The notes: generated by a model from the letters alone, not told the origin. Counted from the stretch's first letter, positions 8,396-18,347 are shown. The stretch is DNA of 36,692 nt from Candidatus Yanofskybacteria bacterium RIFCSPLOWO2_02_FULL_41_13 (GCA_001795735.1 MGKQ01000023.1:1-36692), one strand, 5' to 3'. Made by a program: numbers and translations.

Positions 8396-10003
8396 TTATC
8401 TTATCATATTTTTAAGCATTTGTTCGACCACTTGAGGGTTGGCCTTGCCCTTCGTCTCCCTCATCGCCATTCCGATTAAAAACTTAAGTGAGGCTTCCCT
8501 GCCGGCTTTAAAATCTTCTGCCGCCTTAGGGTTATCACTTATTATTTTCTCCACGGCTTTTTGTAGTTCTCTGGTATCGGATACCTGGCCGAGATCTTTT
8601 TCTTTCATGATTTGTTCCGGATGCAATCCGGTTTCAGCCATCTCTTTGAGTACGGCTTTTGCTCCGGTAGAAGAAAGTTCCTTATGAAATACCAGGACCA
8701 TTAACTCAGCGAGAGCTTCGGGCTCTATTCTGAATCCTTCTAGTTCGTTTATCTCCCCAGCCCAAGCGCTCATTAGCATCGGGAACTCTGTGATCATATA
8801 ATTTGCGGCTAGACTATGAAGTTTTTCAGTAACATGCTTCTCTACCGGCTCCTCTCCAACTCTACCCATTTTCTTGTGGTAGTCTCTAGCTGCCGCATCC
8901 AACTCGCTTGCAACATGCTCATAATAATCCCCTAGTTGTTTATTAACCGTCAATATTTCTATATCCCGGTCAGGCAAGTTATATCGTTTCTTGAATCTTT
9001 CCCTTCTTTGTTGAGGCAACTCTACCATTTCGGCTCTTATATCTTCAATAATAAACGGCTCACTCCTGTTTTGAATTTGGGACTTGTGATTTGAGATTTG
9101 AGATTTGGTGCTTACCACATAAAGCGGGGGTAGGTCAGGTTCCGGGAAATAACGGTAATCGTGAGCCTCTTCTTTTGAACGCTGGCTGAATGTCTGCTTC
9201 TTGTTCTCATTCCAGCCGCGAGTTTCTTGTTTTACCTTCTCTCCTGCTTCAAGAATTTCTTTTTGTCTGCTTATCTCATAGTCCACGGCATCAGCCGCAA
9301 ATTTAATAGAGTTAAGATTCTTGATTTCCACTTTTATCCCAAACTTGTTGCTTGTCTCTTGTTGTTCGTCTCTTAGAGATATATTAACCTCGACCCTCAT
9401 CTCTCCTTTTTCCATATTTGCTTCTGATATATTTAAATATTGCCACATAAGCTGAAGCTCTTCGGTAAATTTTCTGACCTCCCATCCTGTTTCAAAATCA
9501 GGCTCAGTTACAAGCTCCATTAGGGGCACTCCTGCTCTGTTATAATCTACTAGCGAATAGTCTTTGTCCGGCAGATGATATAATCTTCCCGCGTCCTCCT
9601 CGAGATGAATTCGAGTGACCCTAATTTTTTTGGTATTTGAATTTTGGTCATTGTCTGGGATTTGGGATTTGGGATTTGGGATTTCCAAAACTCCGTTCTG
9701 GCATAAGGGCTTTTGATATTGTGATATTTGGTATCCTTTGGGCAGGTCGGGGTAAAAGTAATTCTTCCTTTCAAAAAAAGTACCCTCGGCAATTTTGCAG
9801 TTCAAAGCCAGTCCGGCCATAATTACCTTTTTCACCGCCTCTTGGTTGATTACCGGGAGAGTACCGGGGTGGCCCATGCAGACAGGACAGATGTTAACAT
9901 TTGGATGCTTTTCATTCGGGTCATTCAAAGAATCACAGAACATTTTAGTTCTGGTCTTAAGCTCTGCGTGGATTTCTAGACCAATAACCGGTTTGTACTT
10001 CAT
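8396..10003 (-). CDS. gatB: Asp-tRNA(Asn)/Glu-tRNA(Gln) amidotransferase subunit B with two repeat-derived insertions
   Basis: PVIGLEIHAELKT, CPVCMGHPGTLPVIN, YFYPDLPKGYQISQYQKPL, HLEEDAGRL, YRYFPEPDLPPL, C-terminal YqeY-like domain. Confidence 0.96.
   Translation of the reverse strand: MKYKPVIGLEIHAELKTRTKMFCDSLNDPNEKHPNVNICPVCMGHPGTLPVINQEAVKKVIMAGLALNCKIAEGTFFERKNYFYPDLPKGYQISQYQKPLCQNGVLEIPNPKSQIPDNDQNSNTKKIRVTRIHLEEDAGRLYHLPDKDYSLVDYNRAGVPLMELVTEPDFETGWEVRKFTEELQLMWQYLNISEANMEKGEMRVEVNISLRDEQQETSNKFGIKVEIKNLNSIKFAADAVDYEISRQKEILEAGEKVKQETRGWNENKKQTFSQRSKEEAHDYRYFPEPDLPPLYVVSTKSQISNHKSQIQNRSEPFIIEDIRAEMVELPQQRRERFKKRYNLPDRDIEILTVNKQLGDYYEHVASELDAAARDYHKKMGRVGEEPVEKHVTEKLHSLAANYMITEFPMLMSAWAGEINELEGFRIEPEALAELMVLVFHKELSSTGAKAVLKEMAETGLHPEQIMKEKDLGQVSDTRELQKAVEKIISDNPKAAEDFKAGREASLKFLIGMAMRETKGKANPQVVEQMLKNMIR
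9069..9110 (-). repeat. Six heptamers (42 bp, 14 codons) in gatB
   Basis: + strand TTTTGAA TTTGGGA CTTGTGA TTTGAGA TTTGAGA TTTGGTG. Confidence 0.8.
9626..9688 (-). repeat. Nine heptamers (63 bp, 21 codons) in gatB
   Basis: + strand TTTTTTG GTATTTG AATTTTG GTCATTG TCTGGGA (TTTGGGA)3 TTTCCAA. Confidence 0.85.
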
Positions 10004-10035
10004 AATTACTTAATTTAGCATTAATTCAGCCAATA

Positions 10036-10062
10036 AAAAAGCCCGCACAATGCGGACTAAAC
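10036..10062 (-). terminator. Terminator after thyX
   Basis: Minus strand AGTCCGCATTGTGCGGGCTTTTTT. Confidence 0.75.
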
Positions 10063-10842
10063 CTTTCTGTTGTCAGTTTTATACCATGGTAGGCCGCCTA
10101 CAACTTCAATGGTATAATCAGCAAAAAGGTTAGGATAGTTTTTTACCATTATTTCGGCAACTTTTCCAAAAACCAACCTGATCTCTTCTTCTGCTCCAGG
10201 GTCAGTTCTCATCTCTATTGTATGCCGAATAGCTCGCATATTAGCGCTCCAGCCGATAGTAGTAGCTAAGCCGTCAGGAGCAATTCGTCTCATAGCCGAG
10301 GTAATAACTTTTTTCTCATGAAATGGTTTTCCCGGCTTATCAAGCTCCATTATTTTTGCCAGCCCTAGCTGAAGTTTTTCTAATTCCTTGAAAGTATTAC
10401 AGCAAATCTCCATGAATTCCTCATTTTCTCTAACTACTGTTGGTGCCCAAAAACCTAGATCATCCAATCGAACAAACCTTAGGCTTTCTTGGGATACAGC
10501 TGTTCCGGCTTTATGCCTGACTAGCTCATGAGTAAATACACGGCTTACATCTGCAAAAACAAAGTTAACAATAGTATGCTCGATAACTGAACCGTGTTTA
10601 ACTTTAATTATATTCTGCAGATAACCCTTATTATCCTCCCTTATTTTAGTTACATTCTTATTCAAGCCCGGTTGAAAACTTCTGTAGCAGAGACGACCCA
10701 TAATTTCAATTAACTTTTCTGAATCACTTGGGGCATTGCTAACCCAGTCTGGAACACCCAGATGAGTCAGGTAAGCAGCCAGCCCATCTTCATTAATCTT
10801 GGTTTCGCCGACAACAAAAACCTTAGGTTCGACTAATCTCAT
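10057..10842 (-). CDS. thyX: Flavin-dependent thymidylate synthase
   Basis: ThyX-like motif RHKAGTAVSQESLRF (variant of RHRX7S); IEMRTDPGAEEEIR. Confidence 0.9.
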   Translation of the reverse strand: MRLVEPKVFVVGETKINEDGLAAYLTHLGVPDWVSNAPSDSEKLIEIMGRLCYRSFQPGLNKNVTKIREDNKGYLQNIIKVKHGSVIEHTIVNFVFADVSRVFTHELVRHKAGTAVSQESLRFVRLDDLGFWAPTVVRENEEFMEICCNTFKELEKLQLGLAKIMELDKPGKPFHEKKVITSAMRRIAPDGLATTIGWSANMRAIRHTIEMRTDPGAEEEIRLVFGKVAEIMVKNYPNLFADYTIEVVGGLPWYKTDNRKV

Positions 10843-10947
10843 TTTCTTTCTCCTTTTAAAAGAACTTGTTCTGAAATATTAGCAGATAACTCTATTTTTG
10901 AAAAGAAGGAAGTTACCAGACTCATCTTTAAAACGACTGTAACAAGA

Positions 10948-10970
10948 AAAGCCGCCTTAAGGGCGGCTTG
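10948..10970 (-). terminator. Hairpin after the tmk gene
   Basis: AAGCCGCCTTAAGGGCGGCTT. Confidence 0.65.
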
Positions 10971-10981
10971 AAAAGTGTTAG

Positions 10982-11674
10982 TTATTTTAAATCTATGCCT
11001 AAAACTGGGTAAATATATTGCCTGGCATCAGCGAATATAGCTTTAGCTCCGTCTTCGCCTTCCGGCTCTGCATCAATGAGCTTGCAATTTGGATATAAAG
11101 CTGCGATCGCACGATAGTTGCTTGTAACTCTACGGGCTTTGAGTTCATTCTCGAAAGCATCTTTCTCTTTGCCAGATTTATTCATCCTTCTCATGGCAGT
11201 TTCCGGACTAACGTCATAAATAACAATAAGATCCGGCCATACCAGCGGTACATTTGCCTGATTAAACATATCCTCATGCATTGCCATTATTTTCTTAAAC
11301 TCTCCCAACGTATTACCTCCATAGACCAGAGTACTGTCGATCCCACGGTTGCAGATAATATGTGTTCCGGATTCAAGAGCCGGTATCACAATTTTTTGGT
11401 AATGCTCTATTCTGTCCTGAATAAATAACTTTTGAAATTCAAAATCAGAAAGATTTTCTCCAAGACGAAATTCGGGATCTCTACCGAAAAGAATATCATA
11501 TATTCTTTTGCCTATCGGGCCGCCGGTAGGCTCTTTTGGAAAAGGCCTCAAGACATTGGTCTTGGGATGATTTGCCTGTAAGGCAAGGTCCAGCCTGTGA
11601 GCTTGGGTATCTTTTCCTGAACCGTCGTAGCCGGCTAAAATAACAAATTTTCCTTTATACGGATTTTTTACCAT
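10982..11674 (-). CDS. tmk: Thymidylate kinase-like protein
   Basis: P-loop GYDGSGKDTQAHRL; ICNRGIDSTLVYGG (D-R-x motif); next to thyX and a dCMP deaminase. Confidence 0.8.
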   Translation of the reverse strand: MVKNPYKGKFVILAGYDGSGKDTQAHRLDLALQANHPKTNVLRPFPKEPTGGPIGKRIYDILFGRDPEFRLGENLSDFEFQKLFIQDRIEHYQKIVIPALESGTHIICNRGIDSTLVYGGNTLGEFKKIMAMHEDMFNQANVPLVWPDLIVIYDVSPETAMRRMNKSGKEKDAFENELKARRVTSNYRAIAALYPNCKLIDAEPEGEDGAKAIFADARQYIYPVLGIDLK

Positions 11675-11761
11675 CCCAACCTCCTTTGTAAAAGAACAGT
11701 CTTGCGTTGAGAAATTTTAGCGCAATAAACGAGAACGGGCAAGTTTATAATTGGTACATGC

Positions 11762-12181
11762 CTACAAATCTATTTTAGAAGTAAGTATATTGCCTCGGGA
11801 CAATATCTGCAGACCCTCATCTAGCCGATAATTTGAAAAATAGTAAACGCGGGAAGCGCCTGAGTTAACAATCATTTTTGCACACATCTTGCATGGAGAT
11901 TGGGTGATTAAAATTACCTTCTGGGCATCAACTATTGAGCATTTGATAAGGGCATTTGCCTCCGCATGAATACAGCCGCATTTTCCCGTTTCGTTAGAAT
12001 CGCATTTATTTTCGAAACCTTTGGCGTTGCCATTATAACCATACGAATAAACCCTCTGAAAATCATTGGAGGTAATAATGCATCCGACATTAAGCCGTTC
12101 GCAAGTACTCCTAGTAGATAAGAGGAGGGCAAACTTCATTAACACGCTTTCGATTGGTTCTCTTTCGCCAATTTTACTCAA
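11762..12181 (-). CDS. dCMP deaminase (cytidine/deoxycytidylate deaminase family)
   Basis: Zinc motifs CIHAEANAL and SPCKMCAKMIVNSG. Confidence 0.9.
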   Translation of the reverse strand: MSKIGEREPIESVLMKFALLLSTRSTCERLNVGCIITSNDFQRVYSYGYNGNAKGFENKCDSNETGKCGCIHAEANALIKCSIVDAQKVILITQSPCKMCAKMIVNSGASRVYYFSNYRLDEGLQILSRGNILTSKIDL

Positions 12182-12352
12182 GAGTATAACGATTGATTAT
12201 AAAATTAAGCATCCGCCGAAGCTTTCCTTGACCTTCCGTAGCTTTACGCGAGGGAGGTAGCATAGGCAGATTGCCTATTTCACTTCAATCTTCAAGAAGA
12301 TAACCATACCTTCAGTATAAAATAGGCTAGAAATGATAACGTACAATAACAC

Positions 12353-12380
12353 TTGCTTATCCTACAGAATGTGATACAAT
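12353..12380 (+). promoter_or_regulatory. Sigma70-like promoter for the Cys-rich small protein
   Basis: TTGCTT (12353-12358), 16-nt spacer, TACAAT (12375-12380). Confidence 0.55.
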
Positions 12381-12411
12381 ACGACCATGCCCTGAAAGGA
12401 GGGTAGTGTAC

Positions 12412-12618
12412 ATGAACAAGAAGTGTTGTTCTTTAGCGGAAAAGAAGGGTCCATTACCTGAAGCAGGTTCAGGTGTCGACAAAATTCGAATCGGCGGCAC
12501 CTCAGAGCAATTAAAACATGCGCTTGACGCTCATGATCTCGGCTCTGGTGTAGCTGACTGTGGCTGTGTAGTCATGGACTATCGATTCTGTCCATGCAAA
12601 AAGCACGGAGGCCAATAG
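12412..12618 (+). CDS. Cys-rich 68-aa hypothetical protein (ATG start preferred over the GTG at 12406)
   Basis: Strong SD AAAGGAGGG at 12395-12403, 8 nt before the ATG; CC, DCGC and FCPCKKHGG motifs; own promoter and terminator. Confidence 0.75.
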   Translation: MNKKCCSLAEKKGPLPEAGSGVDKIRIGGTSEQLKHALDAHDLGSGVADCGCVVMDYRFCPCKKHGGQ

Positions 12619-12670
12619 CCCGTGAAGGAGCTCGCACATTCCGTGCCGTTCCTCGCGGGCTCTTTCATTT
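12617..12670 (+). terminator. Intrinsic terminator of the Cys-rich gene
   Basis: AGCCCGTGAAGGA ... TTCCTCGCGGGCT then TCTTTCATTTT. Confidence 0.75.
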
Positions 12671-12690
12671 TCTTAGCCTATTTTTTAATG

Positions 12691-13110
12691 TTACTTAATT
12701 TCAATCCCCATGCTCCTTGCAGTACCTTCAACTATTTTAATAGCGGCATCAATATCATTGGCATTTAGATCACTCAACTTCTTCTGAGCAATTTCTTTGA
12801 CTTGAGCCTTAGTAACTTTGCCAACCTTGTTTTTATTAGGCACTCCGGATCCCTTCTCTACTCCAGCCGCGACACGCAACAGATAAGCTGCTGGAGACGT
12901 CCTAAGCTTAAAATCAAAAGTTCGGTCTTCATATATATTAATCTCCACCGGTATTACCTCGCCGACATTGTTCTTGGTCGCCTCATTAACCTGCTGCATA
13001 AACTGCTGAAGATTGATTCCCTGCGGACCCAAAGCCTGACCTATTTTAGAAGGTTCCAGCTGCCCGCCAGTTACCTGTATCTTCACTTGTGCCTTTATCT
13101 TTTTAGCCAT
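12691..13110 (-). CDS. rplK: 50S ribosomal protein L11
   Basis: KIQVTGGQLEPSKIGQALGPQGINLQQFMQQVNEAT; C-terminal VEGTARSMGIEI. Confidence 0.97.
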   Translation of the reverse strand: MAKKIKAQVKIQVTGGQLEPSKIGQALGPQGINLQQFMQQVNEATKNNVGEVIPVEINIYEDRTFDFKLRTSPAAYLLRVAAGVEKGSGVPNKNKVGKVTKAQVKEIAQKKLSDLNANDIDAAIKIVEGTARSMGIEIK

Positions 13111-13251
13111 ACAAAATAATTTTCAATTTCCATTTTCCAATTTTCATTGAATTAACATTGTTTCATTTATTCATTTCGGAAATGGTAAATGATTAAATGA
13201 TAAATTATTGGAAATTGATAAATGATAACTGGTAAATATGAATTAGACTTT

Positions 13252-13797
13252 TTATAATTTTTTAATCTGCAAAAAGTCCAGCTCAACTGGGGTTTCTCGG
13301 CCGAATATAGTCACCAATACCTTAACCCTTCCCCTCTCCATGTCAATCTCGGCTATCTTGCCGTCAAAATCCTTAAATGGGCCGTCTGTTATCTTAACCC
13401 TGTCACCAATCGCCACATCTATCTTGTATTTAGGCTCCTCAACTCCCATTCTCTTCATAAGTGCTTCCACTTCTCCTGCCGATAACGGAGTTGGTATCGT
13501 TCCGGCGCCGATAAATCCGGTAACGTTAGGAGTATTTCTGACGACATACCATGATGCATCATCAACGATCATCTCAACTAACACATAACCCGGATAAATT
13601 TTTTCCTCCATAATCTCTCTCTTCCCGCCTTTTATTTTAATCTTCTTTTCTTTCGGAACAAGAACGCTAAATATTTTGTCCTCAAAGCCAAGAGACTCAA
13701 CGCGCTGTTTGAGATTTCTTGTCACGGTATCTTCGTATCCGGAATATGTGTGGATAGCGTACCATTGACGCTCCCCCGTTGTGACCTGTTTTGGCAT
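13252..13797 (-). CDS. nusG: Transcription termination/antitermination protein NusG
   Basis: QWYAIHTYSGYEDTV, YPGYVLVEM, NGN domain plus C-terminal KOW (GDRVKITDGPFKDFDGKI). Confidence 0.97.
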   Translation of the reverse strand: MPKQVTTGERQWYAIHTYSGYEDTVTRNLKQRVESLGFEDKIFSVLVPKEKKIKIKGGKREIMEEKIYPGYVLVEMIVDDASWYVVRNTPNVTGFIGAGTIPTPLSAGEVEALMKRMGVEEPKYKIDVAIGDRVKITDGPFKDFDGKIAEIDMERGRVKVLVTIFGRETPVELDFLQIKKL

Positions 13798-13811
13798 GTT
13801 ACAACTTGTCC

Positions 13812-13958
13812 GCTTGTCGTGCCTGATAAGAATCTATAGGCCAACGACAAGCCTTTCGGGTTTGGTCAATTTCTTTGTTAAAAGATTCCGTTTCTGTCTC
13901 GCCATACTATTAGTATGGCTCACCAGATACTCATCTTTCGCCTCGAACTTGACCAAAC
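13812..13958. repeat. Structured palindromic region between nusG and secE
   Basis: GCTTGTCGT/ACGACAAGC (13812/13844), GTTTGGTCAA/TTGACCAAAC (13860/13949), GCCATACTATTAGTATGGC (13901-13919). Confidence 0.7.
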
Positions 13959-13988
13959 AGACTACGTTCTAAATTTATAGACAACTGC

Positions 13989-14177
13989 TTATTTCAATAT
14001 AAATTTATTTATCACCCACTGAAATATCCAGTCCCAAACACCCAAAAATACAGCTATAACCAAGCTCATCCCTATAACAACGGCCGTGTACTGAATAAGC
14101 TGTTCCCTGGTTGGCCAAGCCACCTTAGACAGCTCCACCCTAACGTCTTTTAGAAAACTAAGAATTTTATCCATAAG
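13989..14177 (-). CDS. secE: Preprotein translocase subunit SecE
   Basis: MDKILSFLKDVRVELSKVAWPTREQLIQYTAVVIGMSL; likely start at the internal Met of the 74-aa ORF. Confidence 0.9.
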   Translation of the reverse strand, partial: LMDKILSFLKDVRVELSKVAWPTREQLIQYTAVVIGMSLVIAVFLGVWDWIFQWVINKFILK

Positions 14178-14351
14178 CACAATGATTATAAAATCACACT
14201 TTACCTTATCCACGTTCTTTTACGGCTATTTTAAAACGCCCCTCGGCGTATGTATGCATACTATCATACCCTGCCATAAATGCAAACAGAATCCGTAATC
14301 TTTAACTCTAAATTATATTTTGTATTTTGATTTTTACACTTTGAATTATTC

Positions 14352-16526
<2,175 letters not shown>

Positions 16527-16578
16527 CTAATAAATTCTATCATTTTTGAGTCTTAGAATCAAGTCCATTTTAGCAGTA

Positions 16579-16602
16579 AAAATGGCCCTATTTAGGCCAT
16601 TT
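16579..16602 (-). terminator. Terminator downstream of structured element copy A, upstream of gyrB
   Basis: Minus strand AAATGGCC TAAATAG GGCCATTTTTACT. Confidence 0.6.
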
Positions 16603-16631
16603 CTGAAGCTATCCACAGTCGCCATTCGCCC

Positions 16632-16849
16632 CTTTCCTCATCATTTTCTCAACCTGTGCTCCGGGATAGACAAACAATAGCTTTAAAACCTCCGGAAGCC
16701 TTCGGGAATTCCTTCACCTCGGTAAATTAGATGGTTCGACAAGCTCACCATAATTTACCGGATTCAGTCAGTTCCCGCTTTCCTATCAATTTTAAAGCTT
16801 TGTTTCTATATATCCCTCCCGCAACGGTTATCGAAAACGATACGGAAAG
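16632..16849 (-). repeat. Structured palindromic element, family 1 copy A
   Basis: Shares both ends and inner segments with 31727-31992; terminal inverted repeats and long nested stems. Confidence 0.8.
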
Positions 16850-17003
16850 AGGCTCATTCATTTTTAAGTTTTCAGGATATAAATAGTTGCGACTAGATAA
16901 AGAATAAGCTGATTACTCTTCTCCAATATATTCTCCTTCCACAGTCTAGGAGATAGCCGATAACTAAAAAGGATTTACTCAATAATTATAGGTCGAGCGC
17001 CGA

Positions 17004-17021
17004 GTCCGCCAGCTGGCGGAC
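17004..17021. repeat. Perfect 18-bp palindrome GTCCGCCAGCTGGCGGAC
   Basis: Read directly. Confidence 0.8.
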
Positions 17022-17032
17022 GAGGAGGCAAG

Positions 17033-17091
17033 TCCCGATTGCTTTGCAATCGAGGATCCTCGATTCATTTTATCTATAAAAGGAATCGGGA
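17033..17091. repeat. Dispersed palindromic repeat, second copy of the ileS insertion
   Basis: TCCCGATTGCTTTGCAATCGAGGATCCTCGATTC...GAATCGGGA; first 34 nt match 36086-36119 with two differences. Confidence 0.85.
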
Positions 17092-17192
17092 CGAGGGTTA
17101 CCTGTGATTATTGATACGTAAATCTTTATTTAGTTAGAGGATATTGACGCAGACGAGGACTGGAGAGAGATTGGAGAAGAGTAATCAGCGAC

Positions 17193-18347
17193 CTAACGCA
17201 GCTCTGCTCCGAATTGTTCTGAAGTTTGTTTGTAGATTTTATCCTGAATTGGGTCTATTTCTTCGGTGGTAAGAGTGCGCTCGTTGGAGCAGTAAATTAT
17301 CCGATAGGTATAGCTGACTTTATCTTTGCCAAATTTTTCGGAATTTTCATATTTATCAAGGAGCTGGACTTCCTCCACTAGATTTCCGCCAATATCCCTA
17401 ATCAAGTCAAAATAGTTATTAGGTATAAAAGATTTGTCAACGACAAACGAGATGTCCCTGGTAATAGGAGGGTACTTTGATACTTCTTTAAATTTATTTC
17501 CCAGCTTTAACTGTTTTTTAACTCTTGGATCATCAGACCACAGTAATCTAATATCCGGCAACCCCATACTGACCATTGCCCATCTCTCTAAACCCGGCCC
17601 GAATGCCCACCCATTGTAAACTGATGAATCAACGCCCAGTTTTTCCAGAACACTTCCCTTGACCACTCCACTGCCCAATATCTCCACCCGCTCTCCATCT
17701 TTTTCTATCTCAACCTCGGTGCTTGGATGCGTATAGGGAAAAGTGTCTTCATGAAAACGGTACTTAATATTATCGCCGAATACCGCCTTAACCATTTTTA
17801 CTTCAATATCCTGAAGGTCCTGAAGAGTGATTTCTTTATTTTTCTTTGGACACAAATAGAGACCGTCTATCTGATGAAATACGTTCATGTGAAATCTATC
17901 TATCTCATCTTTTCGGTAAACCTTTCCATAGCAAAAAACTCCTATATTCTCTCCCCGTCTCATCTTTTCTTTTACCTGCCCCGAGGTCAGATAGTAATAC
18001 CACATGACCGTGGTATGGGGCCGCAAAATATGGCTATTATCCAGAAAATAAGTATCTGACTTACTTCTTGCAGGATGGTTGGAGGCAAAATCAAAAAGAT
18101 CAAAAGCGATGCCCGTGGGCACTACTTCGGGTACTTTTACAATATCAAAGTCTTTAAAATCTGGAATACTTGTCATTCTTTCAACCACTTCTTTTATGGG
18201 GCTGGCTGGCGTTCGCGTTAAATCAGGCATTTCCAAATACCTCTTTATCCTCTTAGCCTCGAAGTCGGTTCTTCTCTCAATTAATCTGATTGACTGGCTC
18301 TCTTCTTCTGATTCTATATTTATAGTTTTATTACTCTGATAAGACAT
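17193..18347 (-). CDS. pheS: Phenylalanyl-tRNA synthetase, alpha-type catalytic core fused to a C-terminal FDX-ACB domain
   Basis: Class II motifs (GKVYRKDEIDRFHMNVFHQIDGL, GWAFGPGLERWAMVSMGLPDIRLLW); C-terminal YPPITRDISFVVD...RTLTTEEIDPIQDKIYKQTSEQFGAELR matches FDX-ACB. Confidence 0.88.
   Translation of the reverse strand: MSYQSNKTINIESEEESQSIRLIERRTDFEAKRIKRYLEMPDLTRTPASPIKEVVERMTSIPDFKDFDIVKVPEVVPTGIAFDLFDFASNHPARSKSDTYFLDNSHILRPHTTVMWYYYLTSGQVKEKMRRGENIGVFCYGKVYRKDEIDRFHMNVFHQIDGLYLCPKKNKEITLQDLQDIEVKMVKAVFGDNIKYRFHEDTFPYTHPSTEVEIEKDGERVEILGSGVVKGSVLEKLGVDSSVYNGWAFGPGLERWAMVSMGLPDIRLLWSDDPRVKKQLKLGNKFKEVSKYPPITRDISFVVDKSFIPNNYFDLIRDIGGNLVEEVQLLDKYENSEKFGKDKVSYTYRIIYCSNERTLTTEEIDPIQDKIYKQTSEQFGAELR

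Larger units (their letters stand above)
16908..17189. repeat. Large nested palindrome with perfect 20-bp ends between pheS and gyrB
   Basis: GCTGATTACTCTTCTCCAAT (16908-16927) / ATTGGAGAAGAGTAATCAGC (17170-17189). Confidence 0.85.

Noticed and set aside
12262-12279. Small hairpin ATAGGCAGATTGCCTAT upstream of the Cys-rich gene
   Set aside because: Too short to assign; could be a weak terminator or chance.
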